Origin: RYN-230 sp963717125
GTDB taxonomy: Bacteria; Actinomycetota; Actinomycetes; Streptosporangiales; Streptosporangiaceae
Reading direction: 5' to 3'
NCBI GenBank assembly: GCA_963717125.1
Contig: CAVQVG010000014.1
Span: forward strand, 1 to 64,000
DNA length: 64,000 bases
Shown here one piece after another: positions 35,556 through 46,907 of the stretch (positions are counted from its first letter, which is position 1; the number at the start of each line of letters is the position of its first letter). Under the pieces are notes generated by a model that was not told the DNA's origin, ran no database searches, and saw only the letters and a program-made list of their open reading frames with translations. The position numbers and the translations under genes were made by a program.

Positions 35556-35557
35556 CC

Positions 35558-36775
35558 TCAGGCCTCCGGCCGCATCCCGGACCCGTTGCTGAGCGAATCG
35601 GGCACCAGTTGGTTACTCCGCATCAGCTCGCCCAGCGTGTACAGCTTGTCCCGGACGATCTGCCGACTGGCGGCATCTATCTCGCCGATGACAGTGAGCC
35701 CGCGCCGCATACTCACCGCGCGGACAGTTGAGACATCAAGATCTTCACGATCCAGCAAGTCTGGACTCTGACTGGTAGCGACTACCTGAACATGCTGACT
35801 GGCCTCAGTGAGCGCATCGAAAAGCACTCCAGCAGCAGCCGGATGCAGAGCAATCTCTGGTTCCTCGATCCCCACGACCGGAACCCGGCCGTCAACCACC
35901 GGTATCTGGAAGAGGGCAGCAAGCACGCCGACAGCCCGGACCGTACCGTCCGAGATGCCAATGGGATCGAAAACCACGTCGCGGCCGTCCAGACCAGTTG
36001 GAGAGCGCAGCTTGATGGCGGAGTACTGTCCTGCGAACCACGGATCAATTCCTGTCGCGTCCGGAACGATGCCTCGGAGATACGCGTCCAACCGCTGTTT
36101 GTACTGGGGACGCCTGTCTTCGAGCGCATCCAGGACATCACCAATATGTTCGCCACGCTGGCCTAGCACAGCCTGTGCAGCCACAGGCTGGAGACTCCGG
36201 AGCACATCGAGGGAAAAGTTGTAGAAGTGCATGTCGCGCAGGAGGCGGTACATCTGGGCGAAGCTCTTTTGCGTCCGTGCGACCTGGAGGTAGAGCTGGT
36301 CCGGCTCGATCGCCACCTCTGTGGGGGTGGACTGGCGGCGGGCGAAGTCCCGCACCAGGCCCGCGTTCGCTTCATAGCGCGCATGCCCACGAGGTGATGT
36401 AAGAGCACACTCCTCATGCGTCACTATGAATGAAGCTGACTCAGCAGATCCACGGGCGATTTCTATCCCGTAACTACCGGTTTGCTTCTCTACGCCGTCA
36501 GTGAAGCTGAACTCTATGTACAGGCTGAACTTGTCGGTGGGGCCGGGAACCCGACGCAGGGTTTCACCTAGACCGCCACGCTCATCAATGGCCTCCTGGG
36601 GACTGGTTGCCACCGCGCGGGCCAGGAAGGCCAGGGCGTCGAGAAAGTTGCTCTTGCCACTGCCGTTTGGCCCCACCAGGATGGTGAGTGGCCCAAGCCC
36701 CACATCGCACTCGGCGATGCTCTTGTAGTTCCGCAGCCGCACCCGGCTGATGAACGTCACGGGCCGGTCCATCAC
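35558..36775 (-). CDS. AAA ATPase (AAA_21, SMC/RecF-like), defence-type
   Basis: 405 residues. N-terminal RLRNYKSIAECDVGLGPLTILVGPNGSGKSNFLDAL (Walker A ~37), then a long middle region, and C-terminal PVVGIEEPEIALHPAAAGVLFDALTEAS (Walker B) and VVATSQSPDLLDRED, a His-switch-like segment. This is the AAA_21/OLD-like class used in RecF-type repair proteins and in many defence modules. It is immediately downstream of gatB and followed by the TOPRIM-like gene. Line 35821-35880 is about 60 percent G+C by hand count against >70 in flanking genes. A defence ATPase is likely; its partner and target are inferred. Confidence 0.75.
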   Translation of the reverse strand: MMDRPVTFISRVRLRNYKSIAECDVGLGPLTILVGPNGSGKSNFLDALAFLARAVATSPQEAIDERGGLGETLRRVPGPTDKFSLYIEFSFTDGVEKQTGSYGIEIARGSAESASFIVTHEECALTSPRGHARYEANAGLVRDFARRQSTPTEVAIEPDQLYLQVARTQKSFAQMYRLLRDMHFYNFSLDVLRSLQPVAAQAVLGQRGEHIGDVLDALEDRRPQYKQRLDAYLRGIVPDATGIDPWFAGQYSAIKLRSPTGLDGRDVVFDPIGISDGTVRAVGVLAALFQIPVVDGRVPVVGIEEPEIALHPAAAGVLFDALTEASQHVQVVATSQSPDLLDREDLDVSTVRAVSMRRGLTVIGEIDAASRQIVRDKLYTLGELMRSNQLVPDSLSNGSGMRPEA

Positions 36776-36797
36776 GCCGTCCCCCGCCGTTGGCCGT

Positions 36798-38323
36798 TCA
36801 TGCCTGGCCGAGCCGGTCCAGGATGAGCTGCTTGACCCGGCTGGCGTCGGCCTTGCCCTGGGTCGCCTTCATCACGGCGCCGACCAGCGCGCCGGCCGCG
36901 GCGACCTTGCCGCCGCGGATCTTCTCGGCCACGCTGGGGTTGGCCGCGATGGCCTCGTCCACGGCGGCGGCCAGCGCCGCGTCGTCGCTCACCACGGCCA
37001 GGCCGCGGCTGGCCACTACCTGGTCCGGGGTGCCCTCGCCGGCCAGCACGCCCTCGATCACCTGCCGGGCCAGCCGGTCGGTCAGCGCGCCCGACTCGGC
37101 CAGGGCGCTCACCCGGGCCACGTCGGCCGGCGTGATCGGCAGGCCGGTCAGGTCGGTGCCCGAGTCGTTGGCGGTCCGGGCCAGTTCGCCAAGCCACCAC
37201 TTGCGGGCGTCCGCGGGCGACGCGCCGGCCGCGACCGTCTCGGCCACCACGTCCAGCGCACCGGCGTTGTGCAGCGCGGACATGTCCTGATCGGACAGGC
37301 CCCACTCCGCCTGCAGCCGGGCCTGCCGGGCCGCGGGCAGTTCCGGGAGGTGGGCGCCGATCTCCGCCACCCAGTCGGCCGGCGGGGCCAGCGGTACCAG
37401 GTCAGGCTCGGGGAAGTACCGGTAGTCCTGGGCTTCTTCCTTGCTCCGGCCCGGCGATGTGGTGCCGGTGGACTCCTGGAAGTGCCGGGTCTCCTGGGTC
37501 ACCCGCTGCCCGGCGTCCAGCACCGCGGCCTGCCGCTCGATCTCGTAGCGGACCGCGCGCTCCACCGAGCGGAGCGAGTTGACGTTCTTGGTCTCGGTCC
37601 GGGTGCCGAACTCGGTGGCGCCCGTGGGCGCGAGCGACGTGTTCACGTCGCAGCGCAGCGAGCCTTCCTCCATCCGCACGTCGGACACGTCCAGGGCGCG
37701 CAGCAGGTCGCGCAGCTGCGTCACGTAGGCGCGGGCCGCCGCCGGGGCCAGTTCCCCGGTGCCGGTCACCGGCTTGGTGACGATCTCCACCAGCGGGATG
37801 CCGGCCCGGTTGTAGTCGACCAGCGAGTAGTCCGCGCCGTGGATCCGCCCGGTCGAGCCGCCCATGTGCATCGACTTGCCGGTGTCCTCTTCCAGGTGCA
37901 CCCGCTCGATCTCCACCCGCACCGCCCGGGGCTGCCCGTCCGGGGTGTCGTGCACGGTCACGTCCAGCCAGCCGTCGGTACACAGCGGCTCGTCGTACTG
38001 CGAGATCTGGTAGTTCTTCGGCATGTCCGGATAGAAGTAGTTCTTCCGGGCGAACCGGCACCAGCTGGCGATCGAGCAGTTCAGCGCCAGCCCGATCCGG
38101 ATGGCGTACTCGATGGCCGCCCGGTTGATCACCGGCAGCGACCCGGGCAGGCCCAGGCAGACTGGGCAGACCAGCGAGTTGGGCTCGCCGCCGAACCGGT
38201 TGGGGCAGCCGCAGAACATCTTGGTCACGGTGCCCAGTTCGACGTGCGTCTCCAGGCCGATGACCGGGTCGTACCGGGCCACCGCGTCCTCGAACGGGAC
38301 CACGTCGGCCACTGTCCGCACGC

Positions 38324-38327
<4 letters not shown>
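36798..38327 (-). CDS. gatB: Asp/Glu-tRNA(Asn/Gln) amidotransferase subunit B
   Basis: 509 residues. Typical GatB start PVIGLETHVELGTVTKMFCGCPNRFG with VCPVCLGLPGSLPVIN Zn-type cysteines, the core KNYFYPDMPKNYQISQYDEPL, MEEGSLRCDVNTSLAP, QESTGTTSPGRSKEEAQDYRYFPEPDL, and C-terminal YqeY-like helical domain. It converts Glu-tRNA(Gln) to Gln-tRNA(Gln), consistent with only GltX near and tRNA-Gln in the window. ATG 38327 overlaps gatA's TGA by 4 nt. Confidence 0.97.
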
Positions 38328-39838
<1,511 letters not shown>

Positions 39839-39841
39839 AAC

Positions 39842-40135
39842 TCAGTCCTCCGCCAGGATGCGCGGTACCCGGAACCGCTGCTGCTCCACCGCGGGCGCCT
39901 GGGACAGCGCCTGGCCGGGCCCGAGGCAGGGCAGCTCCACGTCGTCGCGGAACACGTTGGTCACCGGCACGGCATGGGTGGTCGGCGGGATCTGGTCGGC
40001 GGCGACTTCCTGGACGCGGGCCACCGCCGAGATGATCTGGTCCAGCTGGGTGGCGAGGTGGTCGAGTTCCTCCTCGCCGAGAGCCAGCCGGGACAGCCGG
40101 GCCAGATGGGCCACTTCCGCACGCGCAATGGACAT
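39842..40135 (-). CDS. gatC: Asp/Glu-tRNA(Asn/Gln) amidotransferase subunit C
   Basis: 97 residues: EVAHLARLSRLALGEEELDHLATQLDQIISAVARVQEV then PTTHAVPVTNVFRDDVELPCL and the ending RFRVPRILAED. The small subunit stabilises GatA. ATG at 40135 has AGGA eight nt upstream; an in-frame ATG at 40144 is less likely. First gene of gatCAB. Confidence 0.93.
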   Translation of the reverse strand: MSIARAEVAHLARLSRLALGEEELDHLATQLDQIISAVARVQEVAADQIPPTTHAVPVTNVFRDDVELPCLGPGQALSQAPAVEQQRFRVPRILAED

Positions 40136-40176
40136 GGATGCCATCCTAGGGCCGCGCCTGGAGCGGGCTGACGGCA

Positions 40177-42306
40177 TTATCCGCCGGGCGCCTCCGGGGC
40201 GGCGGCCGAGGTGACCGGGGCCGGCCCGGCCACGGCTGGCTGGGCGGTGGGCCTCGGGTGGGCGGGCGGCGCCGGATGCGCGGCCAGGTCGTCGGCCAGC
40301 CACGTGGTGGCCGCGGCGGCGTTCAGCGGCCGGCTGAACGCGTGCCCTTGCGCGGCGTCGCAGCCCATCGCCAGCAGGGCCGCGGCCGTGTCCGCGGTCT
40401 CCACGCCCTCGGCCACCGAGCGGATGCCGAGCCCGCGCACCAGGTCCACCACAGAACGCACGATCACCTGGCTGTCCGGGCTGCTGGCCAGGCCGGACAC
40501 GAAGGACGGATCGATCTTCACTTCGGCGACCGGCATCCGGCGGAGCCGGCCCAGCGACGCGTACCCGGTGCCGAAGTCGTCCAGGCTGAGCCGGATCCCG
40601 AGCCCGCGCAGCGCGGTCACCCCGGCCGCGATGTCGATCATCTCGCTGGTCAGCGCCCGGTCGCTGACCTCGACCAGGAGCACCTCGGGCGGCAGGCCGA
40701 GCGCGGCCAGCTCGCCCTCGACCGTGCCGGCCAGCCCCGCGTCGAGCAGGTCGCGCACGGACACGTTGACCGACAGCTGGACCGGGAAGCCACCCAGCCG
40801 CCAGGCCGACGCCTGGCGCAGCGCGGTCCGCACCACGTGCGCGGTGAGGTCGCGCATGATGAAGGACTGCTCGGCCAGCGGGATGAACTCGGCCGGCCCG
40901 ATCCGCCCACGGCTGGGGTGCTGCCAGCGGAGCAGCGCCTCCATGCCGGCCGTACGCCCGCCGGCCAGGAACACGGTGGGCTGGTAGTACAGCTCCAGCT
41001 CGCCGTGGTCGATGCCCCGGCGCAGGTCGCCGAGCAGGGACAGCCGGGCCGGGAAGTGCCGGTCCGCCCGGCCCGCGTAGCGCTCCACCCCGGTGCGCCG
41101 CTCCTTGGCCAGGTACATGGCCACGTCGGCGTGCTGCAGCAACTGCTCCACGGAGCCGGCGTCATCCGGGTACAGGGCGATGCCGACGCTGGCCCCGATC
41201 TCGAATGACATGCCGTCGAGCCGGACCGGCTCGGCCAGCGCGGCGCGCAGCCGGGCCGCCACCTCACGGGCCGCATCGGTGGTGCGCACCGCGGGCAGCA
41301 GCACCGCGAACTCGTCGCCGCCGAGCCGCGCCACCACATCGCCCGGCCGCACGCTGCGGGCCAGCCGGTACGCCACGGCCTGCAGCAGCCCGTCGCCGAG
41401 CGGGTGGCCGAGGGTGTCGTTGACCTCCTTGAACCGGTCCAGGTCGAGGAGCAGGAATCCGGCCTTGCTGCCGGTCCGGGCCGCCTCGGCCAGCGCCTCG
41501 CCGGCCCGGCGCAGCAGCAGAGCCCGGTTCGGCAGGCCGGTCAGCTGGTCGTGCAGCGCCTGGTGCTCGCGCTGCATGGAGATCGCCGCGTTGGCGTAGA
41601 TCGCGATCAGCGGGAGCAGGAACAGCAGCACCAGCAGCACCGAGCGATTCATCACCACGACCACCAGCGGCGCGGCGGACAGCAGGGCCAGGCTGACGAA
41701 CGCCTGGTAGGGCAGGGCCCGGCGCAGCGTGACCCGGAGCGGGGTGCGCTCGTGCAGCGACACGGCGACGCCGACCAGCAGGAAGTTGACCGCGAAGTAG
41801 GCCAGCGCGGCCAGCCCGACCGTGCCCAGCTCACCGCCGGTGGGCACCCAGGGCCGCAGCGGCGCCGGGTGGATGCGGCCGATCGCCAGCACCGCGGCCG
41901 CCGCGCCCAGGCTGAGGGTGAACTGGGCCAGGTTGAACGCGCAGCGCAGCAGCGCCTTGTGCCCGGACAGCGCGACGATGAGCATAGTGACCGCGCGCAG
42001 CCCGGCGGCGACCGGGAAGCCCCAGTACAGCAACGCGGCGAAGCAGAAGGTGACCGAGGCGACGCCCGCGTCCGGACTGGACTTGCCCGGGGTGACGATG
42101 GGCTTGAGGTCGCCGAGCACGGACAGCGCGACCAGGACCCAGAACAGCTCATGGCCGCCCAGCCCGCGCAGGCCGGCCGGGGACAGCCCGGGCAGCAGCG
42201 CCGCCAGCAGGGCGCCAAGCCCGGCCACCGTGACCACGGTGCGGTAGATCCAGGATGGAGAACCGATCCGCGGACCGATATCCCTGGTGTCGCTCGGGTC
42301 CCTCAT
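40177..42306 (-). CDS. Membrane GGDEF-EAL c-di-GMP enzyme
   Basis: 709 residues: about seven membrane helices (~20-235), GGDEF domain with DLDRFKEVNDTLGHPLGDGLL and RLGGDEFAVLLP, and a C-terminal EAL domain with GMEALLRWQHPSRG and DDFGTGYASLGRLRRMPVAEVKIDPSFVSGL, i.e. the metal-binding and catalytic residues are present. Both synthase and phosphodiesterase activities are therefore possible, in contrast with the other GGDEF gene in this window. It lies just upstream of gatC on the same strand with 41 nt between. Confidence 0.88.
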   Translation of the reverse strand: MRDPSDTRDIGPRIGSPSWIYRTVVTVAGLGALLAALLPGLSPAGLRGLGGHELFWVLVALSVLGDLKPIVTPGKSSPDAGVASVTFCFAALLYWGFPVAAGLRAVTMLIVALSGHKALLRCAFNLAQFTLSLGAAAAVLAIGRIHPAPLRPWVPTGGELGTVGLAALAYFAVNFLLVGVAVSLHERTPLRVTLRRALPYQAFVSLALLSAAPLVVVVMNRSVLLVLLFLLPLIAIYANAAISMQREHQALHDQLTGLPNRALLLRRAGEALAEAARTGSKAGFLLLDLDRFKEVNDTLGHPLGDGLLQAVAYRLARSVRPGDVVARLGGDEFAVLLPAVRTTDAAREVAARLRAALAEPVRLDGMSFEIGASVGIALYPDDAGSVEQLLQHADVAMYLAKERRTGVERYAGRADRHFPARLSLLGDLRRGIDHGELELYYQPTVFLAGGRTAGMEALLRWQHPSRGRIGPAEFIPLAEQSFIMRDLTAHVVRTALRQASAWRLGGFPVQLSVNVSVRDLLDAGLAGTVEGELAALGLPPEVLLVEVSDRALTSEMIDIAAGVTALRGLGIRLSLDDFGTGYASLGRLRRMPVAEVKIDPSFVSGLASSPDSQVIVRSVVDLVRGLGIRSVAEGVETADTAAALLAMGCDAAQGHAFSRPLNAAAATTWLADDLAAHPAPPAHPRPTAQPAVAGPAPVTSAAAPEAPGG

Positions 42307-42490
42307 GGCGTCCTCGTGGCTGCAGCCAGCCGGCCGGATACACCTTCGCTCTCAGCAGCAGAGTACGGCGGAAAACGTACTTCACGAAGCCAATTGCACA
42401 CTATCTGTTACGGTGCATTGTTCCGTGGTCAATTACCGCAGGTCAGAGGCTTACAGCCAGCTTGGACGAATTTCCAGCCGCGGGCCCGTG
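42307..42490. other. Intergenic region with candidate promoter for the GGDEF-EAL gene
   Basis: 184 bp between ligA and the GGDEF-EAL gene. On the minus strand TTGACC followed 16 bp later by TAACAG is a weak -35/-10 pair, in an AT-rich patch (about 42385-42440). It would drive the GGDEF-EAL gene, not ligA. Confidence 0.35.
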
Positions 42491-44671
42491 TCATTCCCCA
42501 TCTGGCGCAGCCGTTTCTGCCGTCGCGGCGGCCGCCGCCGGGCCCGCCGCCAGCAGCACCCGGAAACCCGCCTCGTCGAGCACCGGCACGCCCAGCGAGA
42601 GCGCCTTGTCGTACTTGGCGCCGGGCTTGTCGCCGGCCACCAGGAAGCCGGTTTTCTTGGACACCGAGGAGGACACCTTCCCGCCGAGCGCCTGCACCGC
42701 CTCGCCCGCCTCGTCCCGGGTGAACCCCTCCAGCGCGCCGGTGACGACCACGCTCAGCCCGGCCAGCGGCCGGCTCGGGTCGGCCGCCGCGGCGGCCCCG
42801 GCGGCCGGGGCGGGCGGCGGCGGCGGCACCCAGCCCGGAATGGCCAGCCGCACCCCGGCCGCCCGCCATTTGTCCACGATGGCCACGTGCCAGTCCACGC
42901 CGAACCACTCGATGATCGAGCTGGCAATCTTCGGGCCGACCCCGTCGGCGGCGGCCAGGTCCTCGGCCGACGCGCCCGCGATCGCGTCCAGCGAGCCGAA
43001 CTGGGCGGCCAGCACCCGGGCCGCGGTCGGCCCGGCGTGCCGGATCGACAGCGCGACCAGCACCCGCCACAGCGGCCGGGTCCGCGCCTCGTCCAGCTTG
43101 CCCAGCAGCTTGGCCGCGTTGACGGTCAGGCCACCCTGCTTGTTGGTGAAGAACGGGACGGTGGCCAGCGACTCGGCGGTCGGCCCGAAGATGTCGCCCT
43201 CGTCGCTGACCAGGCCGGAGTCGAGCAGCGCGACCACCGCCTCGTAGCCGAGCACCTCGATGTCCAGCGCGCCCCGGCCGGCCAGGTGGAACAGCCGCTC
43301 ACGCAGCTGGGCCGGGCAGGCCCGGGTGTTCGGGCAGCGCCAGTCCACGCCGCCGTCTTCGCGGACCAGCGGGGTGCCGCAGGCCGGGCACACGGTGGGG
43401 AACTCGAAGGCCCGCTCGCCGCCGGTGCGCAGATCGGCGACCGGCCCGACCACCTCGGGGATCACGTCGCCCGCCTTGCGCAGCACGACCATGTCGCCGA
43501 TCAGCACGCCCTTGCGGGCCAGTTCGTCGGCGTTGTGCAGGGTGGCCCGGTCCACCGTGGAGCCGCTGACCACCACCGGCTGCATCACGGCGAATGGGGT
43601 GACCCGGCCGGTCCGGCCGACGTTCACCTGGATGTCCAGCAGCCTGGTGTTGACCTCTTCGGGCGCGTACTTGTACGCGATGGCCCAGCGCGGCGCCCGG
43701 CTGGTCGCACCCAGCTGGTGCTGCAGGTCCAGCCGGTCGATCTTGACCACGACCCCATCGATCTCGTACGGCGGGTCGTGCCGGTGCTCGCCGTAGTAGG
43801 CGATGTAGTCACGCACCCCGGCCAGCTCATCGGTCACCCGGAACAGCTCGCTCACCGGCAGGCCCCAGCCACGCAGCCGCTCGTACCAGCCGGAGTGGGT
43901 GTCCGGCGCGACCCCGGACGCGGCCCCGACGCCGTGCAGGATGAGCGACAGCGGCCGGGTGGCGGTGACCCGGGGGTCCTTCTGGCGCAGCGAGCCCGCG
44001 GCCGAGTTGCGCGGGTTGGCGAACGGCGGCCTGCCCGCCTCGGTCAGCCGCTCGTTCAGCTCATGGAACGCCGCGACCGGGAGGAACACCTCGCCTCTGA
44101 CCTCGAGCAGCTCCGGTACATCGGGGCCGGTCAGCCGGAGCGGCACCGCGGCGATCGTGCGGATGTTGGGGGTGACGTCCTCCCCGGTGACCCCGTCGCC
44201 CCTGGTCGCCGCCCGGACCAGCGCGCCGCCGCGGTAGACGAGGTCCACCGCCAGCCCGTCGATCTTGACCTCGCACAGGTACGGGCCGGCCCCGCCGAGC
44301 CGCTGCGCCCGGGCCGCCCACGCGTCGAGCTCCTCGGGGGAGAACGCGTTGTCCAGGCTGAGCAGCCGCTCCAGGTGCTCCACCGGGGTGAACTCGGTGG
44401 ACACCGCGCCGCCCACCCGCTGCGTCGGCGAGTCCGGGGTGCGCAGCTCGGGGTAGCGCTCCTCCAGCTCGCGCAGCTCGCGCATGGCCGCGTCGTACCC
44501 GGCGTCGGACAGGGTGGGCGAGTCCAGCACGTAGTAGCGGTGGTTCGCCTCGGTGACCTCCGCGCTCAGCTCGGCATGCCGGTGCCGCGCCGCGGCGTCC
44601 ACCGCCGAGCCGGGTATCCCACCGGCCTCGGCCGCGCCGGGTATCCCACCCGCCGCATCGGGCTGGCTCAC
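42491..44671 (-). CDS. ligA: NAD-dependent DNA ligase
   Basis: 726 residues. Domain Ia (HRYYVLDSPTLSDAGYD), nucleotidyltransferase motif EVKIDGLAVDL with Lys as the adenylation site, ATRGDGVTGEDVTPNIRTI, GEVFLPVAAF, NPRNSAAGSLRQKDP, OB/Zn finger CPACGTPLV...CPNTRACPAQ, HhH domain and a C-terminal BRCT (GLSVVVTGALEGFTRDEAGEAV). Joins nicks during replication. The Pro/Ala-rich insertion before BRCT (PPPPPAPAAGAAA) is typical of actinobacteria. Starts at 44671, overlapping the upstream gene's stop (44668) by 4 nt. Confidence 0.97.
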   Translation of the reverse strand: MSQPDAAGGIPGAAEAGGIPGSAVDAAARHRHAELSAEVTEANHRYYVLDSPTLSDAGYDAAMRELRELEERYPELRTPDSPTQRVGGAVSTEFTPVEHLERLLSLDNAFSPEELDAWAARAQRLGGAGPYLCEVKIDGLAVDLVYRGGALVRAATRGDGVTGEDVTPNIRTIAAVPLRLTGPDVPELLEVRGEVFLPVAAFHELNERLTEAGRPPFANPRNSAAGSLRQKDPRVTATRPLSLILHGVGAASGVAPDTHSGWYERLRGWGLPVSELFRVTDELAGVRDYIAYYGEHRHDPPYEIDGVVVKIDRLDLQHQLGATSRAPRWAIAYKYAPEEVNTRLLDIQVNVGRTGRVTPFAVMQPVVVSGSTVDRATLHNADELARKGVLIGDMVVLRKAGDVIPEVVGPVADLRTGGERAFEFPTVCPACGTPLVREDGGVDWRCPNTRACPAQLRERLFHLAGRGALDIEVLGYEAVVALLDSGLVSDEGDIFGPTAESLATVPFFTNKQGGLTVNAAKLLGKLDEARTRPLWRVLVALSIRHAGPTAARVLAAQFGSLDAIAGASAEDLAAADGVGPKIASSIIEWFGVDWHVAIVDKWRAAGVRLAIPGWVPPPPPAPAAGAAAAADPSRPLAGLSVVVTGALEGFTRDEAGEAVQALGGKVSSSVSKKTGFLVAGDKPGAKYDKALSLGVPVLDEAGFRVLLAAGPAAAAATAETAAPDGE

Positions 44672-45812
44672 CGGGACTCCTCCTCGATCAGTTCAGGCAG
44701 CATCCGGGCGGCCTCCCGGCAGCTGGCCAGCGCGGCCCGGGCGTAGCCCGGCGGCGCGCCGGCCAGGCCACAGGCCGGGGTGATCACCACCTGGGCGGCC
44801 ACCCCCGCCGCCGGGCTGGTGGTCCCGCCGGACGGCCGGGCTACCGGCCAGCCCATCCGGCGCCACCGTTCGGTCACCCGGACGGCCGCGTCAGTGGCGG
44901 CCGGCCGCTGGGGGGAAGGGCGTTGAGCTGGCTGGGTGGGCTGGGTGGACGCGGCGCGGCCCGCGGCGGCACGGGCCGGTTCCGGCGCTTGGGTGGCCGG
45001 CACCGCGCCGGCGAAGATGCCCAGCCCGGCCTCGACCGCCGCTGCCAGCCCTTCTTCCTCCCCCGGGTGCAGCTGGCCGAGGTCTATCCCGGCGGCCGCG
45101 GCGCCCGCAGCCCTGATCATGCCAAGGGGCACCGACGGTGCGCAGCAGTGCACCAGCACCGGCACACCCACCGCGGCCAGCACGGTGCGCAGCCCGGACT
45201 CGGCGTCGGCCGGGTTAACGGTGCGGACCCGGTTCAGCCCGCTGGCACTCGGCACCGTGCCCGCCAGCACGGCGGGCAGGGCCGGCTCGTCCAGCTGGAG
45301 CAGCAGCCGGGCGCCGGGCACCCGCGCGGCCACGTCGGCCACGTGTGCGGCCACCCCCTCGGCCAGCGACGCGGTCAGGTCGCCGACCGCGCCGCGGTCC
45401 GCCAGCACGGGCTCCTGGCTGCGGGTCAGCTCGATCGTGGCCGCCAGCGTCCACGGCCCGCAGGCACTTATCTTCAGCACGCCACTAAAGCCCTCGGCCA
45501 CTTCCTGCAGTGCGTCGAGGTCCCGGGCGAGGAGCGACTGGGCGCGGCGCAGCTCACGGCCCGGCCGGCGGCCAGCCGCCAGCCGCGCGGGGTCGTCTCG
45601 GCCGGCAGTTCGACCAGCATGGCCGCGGTGCGGCCGGTCAGGTCGGCGCCCGGGCCGCGGCCGGGCAGCTCAGCCAGGAACGGCAGGTCAGGCAGCTCGT
45701 CGGCGATCAGCCGCATCGTGTCCAGCGGGTCGGTTCCCGGCATCGAGCCAACCCCGGTCGCGCTCTGCGCGGGCCAGGGAAAAGCGGCGGCGGGGGTGGG
45801 CTCATCAGGCAC
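44668..45812 (-). CDS. MetE-like/UROD-fold methionine synthase homologue, frameshifted
   Basis: GTG at 45812 starts PAQSATGVGSMPGTDPLDTMRLIADELPDLPFLAELPGRGPGADLTG, matching short cobalamin-independent methionine synthase-like proteins of actinobacteria. Near residue 80 this frame becomes Ser/Cys-rich; the next frame continues (RELRRAQSLLARDLDALQEV, GVLKISACGPWTLAATIELTR, LLQLDEPALPAVL, VPVLVHCCAPSVPLGMI) to 44668. Adding one base at about 45555-45580 gives ~381 aa. The C-terminal Cys-His motif HCCAPS would bind Zn. Activity unknown. It precedes ligA with overlapping stop/start. Confidence 0.75.
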
Positions 45813-45898
45813 GAAGCCGAGCTTAGGCGGGCCGGGCGACTTGCCCTAGCACCCGGGCCGCACGGTCCGCCCGGGCACGGCTGGCCGCCCGGGCGCGG

Positions 45899-46129
45899 CT
45901 ACGCGTACATGTCGGTGCCCCGGGTCACGCCCGGGCCGGGGTCGGTCCGTTGCCGGACATACAGGCCGGTGAGCCGGCGGGTGCCCGCGGACAGCCGGCC
46001 TGGCGCCTGCTGGGTCAGCGACAAATTCCGTTCCTCGTGCCGGATCCCGTAGCTGGCCAGGAGCGTGACGGCGGTGACGACCCCGGCACCGAAGATGACT
46101 AGCGCGACGATGACGACGGTGGTGACCAT
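45899..46129 (-). CDS. Small single-pass membrane protein, copy 1 (76 aa)
   Basis: ATG 46129 starts MVTTVVIVALVIFGAGVVTAVTLL, one membrane helix, then ASYGIRHEERNLSLTQQAPGRLSAGTRRLTGLYVRQRTDPGPG and a short tail. The paralogue at 46686-46907 has the same layout (helix, SWGIRREER, TRRVTGLWVRQRTD). An in-frame reading to 46291 adds a Thr/Pro-rich stretch that does not look coding. Function unknown. Confidence 0.65.
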   Translation of the reverse strand: MVTTVVIVALVIFGAGVVTAVTLLASYGIRHEERNLSLTQQAPGRLSAGTRRLTGLYVRQRTDPGPGVTRGTDMYA

Positions 46130-46685
46130 GCCTGGACCCCCTGCTTCCTGGCTCGCGGTGGTACGCCGCCAGCTCAGCTGCCCCGTCCCCGGCAGGAGTG
46201 CCGGGGATGCTGGGAATGGGTCAGCCGAGCTGGCAATTCCCAGCGTCTGAACAATGACCCCTATCCGCACTTTCTTCCCCGTAGGGGTCAATTACTTATA
46301 GCATCCCGGCATTCACCGGGGCAACACTTTTCTTCCGCCGCTCCGCATCGCTCCGGCCGCGGCGGCCGGGCGGGATCACCGTTGGTGGCCTGGATAGGAA
46401 GAGCATCCGAACTGCAGGGACCGCTGGGGGCGGAGGGAGCGGAGGGAGCGCCCGGACCGCCGGAATATCCGCCGCCAGCCGATCTTTAAATGCCGATCTT
46501 CAGGCTAGCCGACGGGTAGCGTAACCGCCTCGATAAATTGCCCGAAAATCATCTGAATGCGCGTCTGCGCGGATGCCCACCGGCCCGTGCTCCGCAGCAC
46601 GCCCCCGGCAGTGATACGGAGCACCAGCTGGCAGGCCGGCCCGGCGCCGTCCCCGCTGCTCCGGGCCGGCCTGGCTCTCGGCGGA
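46130..46685. other. Intergenic region between two mini-membrane protein genes
   Basis: 556 bp with no convincing gene. It contains the promoter regions of copy 1 (an ATTACTTATAGCATCCC stretch near 46290-46306, AT-rich) and AT-richer segments around 46485-46545. Otherwise I see nothing in it. Confidence 0.35.
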
Positions 46686-46907
46686 CTAGACGAACATGTC
46701 TTCCCGGCTGGGCCACAGCGGGGTGTCAGTGCGCTGGCGGACCCAGAGGCCCGTGACCCGGCGGGTCCCCTGGGTCAGTTGGCCTGGAGCCCGGCGGGTC
46801 AGCGTAAAATCCCGCTCCTCCCGACGGATGCCCCAGCTAACCAGGGCGATAGCTCCAGCGACGGCGCCGGCGATGAAGATCACTGCGATGATGACGATAG
46901 TGGCCAT
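46686..46907 (-). CDS. Small single-pass membrane protein, copy 2 (73 aa)
   Basis: ATG 46907, MATIVIIAVIFIAGAVAGAIALV as one helix, then SWGIRREERDFTLTRRAPGQLTQGTRRVTGLWVRQRTDTPLW and a short acidic tail. About half of the residues after the helix match copy 1 in order (RxEERxxxLTxxAPGxLxxGTRRxTGLxVRQRTD). Duplicated nearby with different tails. Probably membrane-anchored with a basic cytoplasmic domain. Unknown family. Confidence 0.7.
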   Translation of the reverse strand: MATIVIIAVIFIAGAVAGAIALVSWGIRREERDFTLTRRAPGQLTQGTRRVTGLWVRQRTDTPLWPSREDMFV

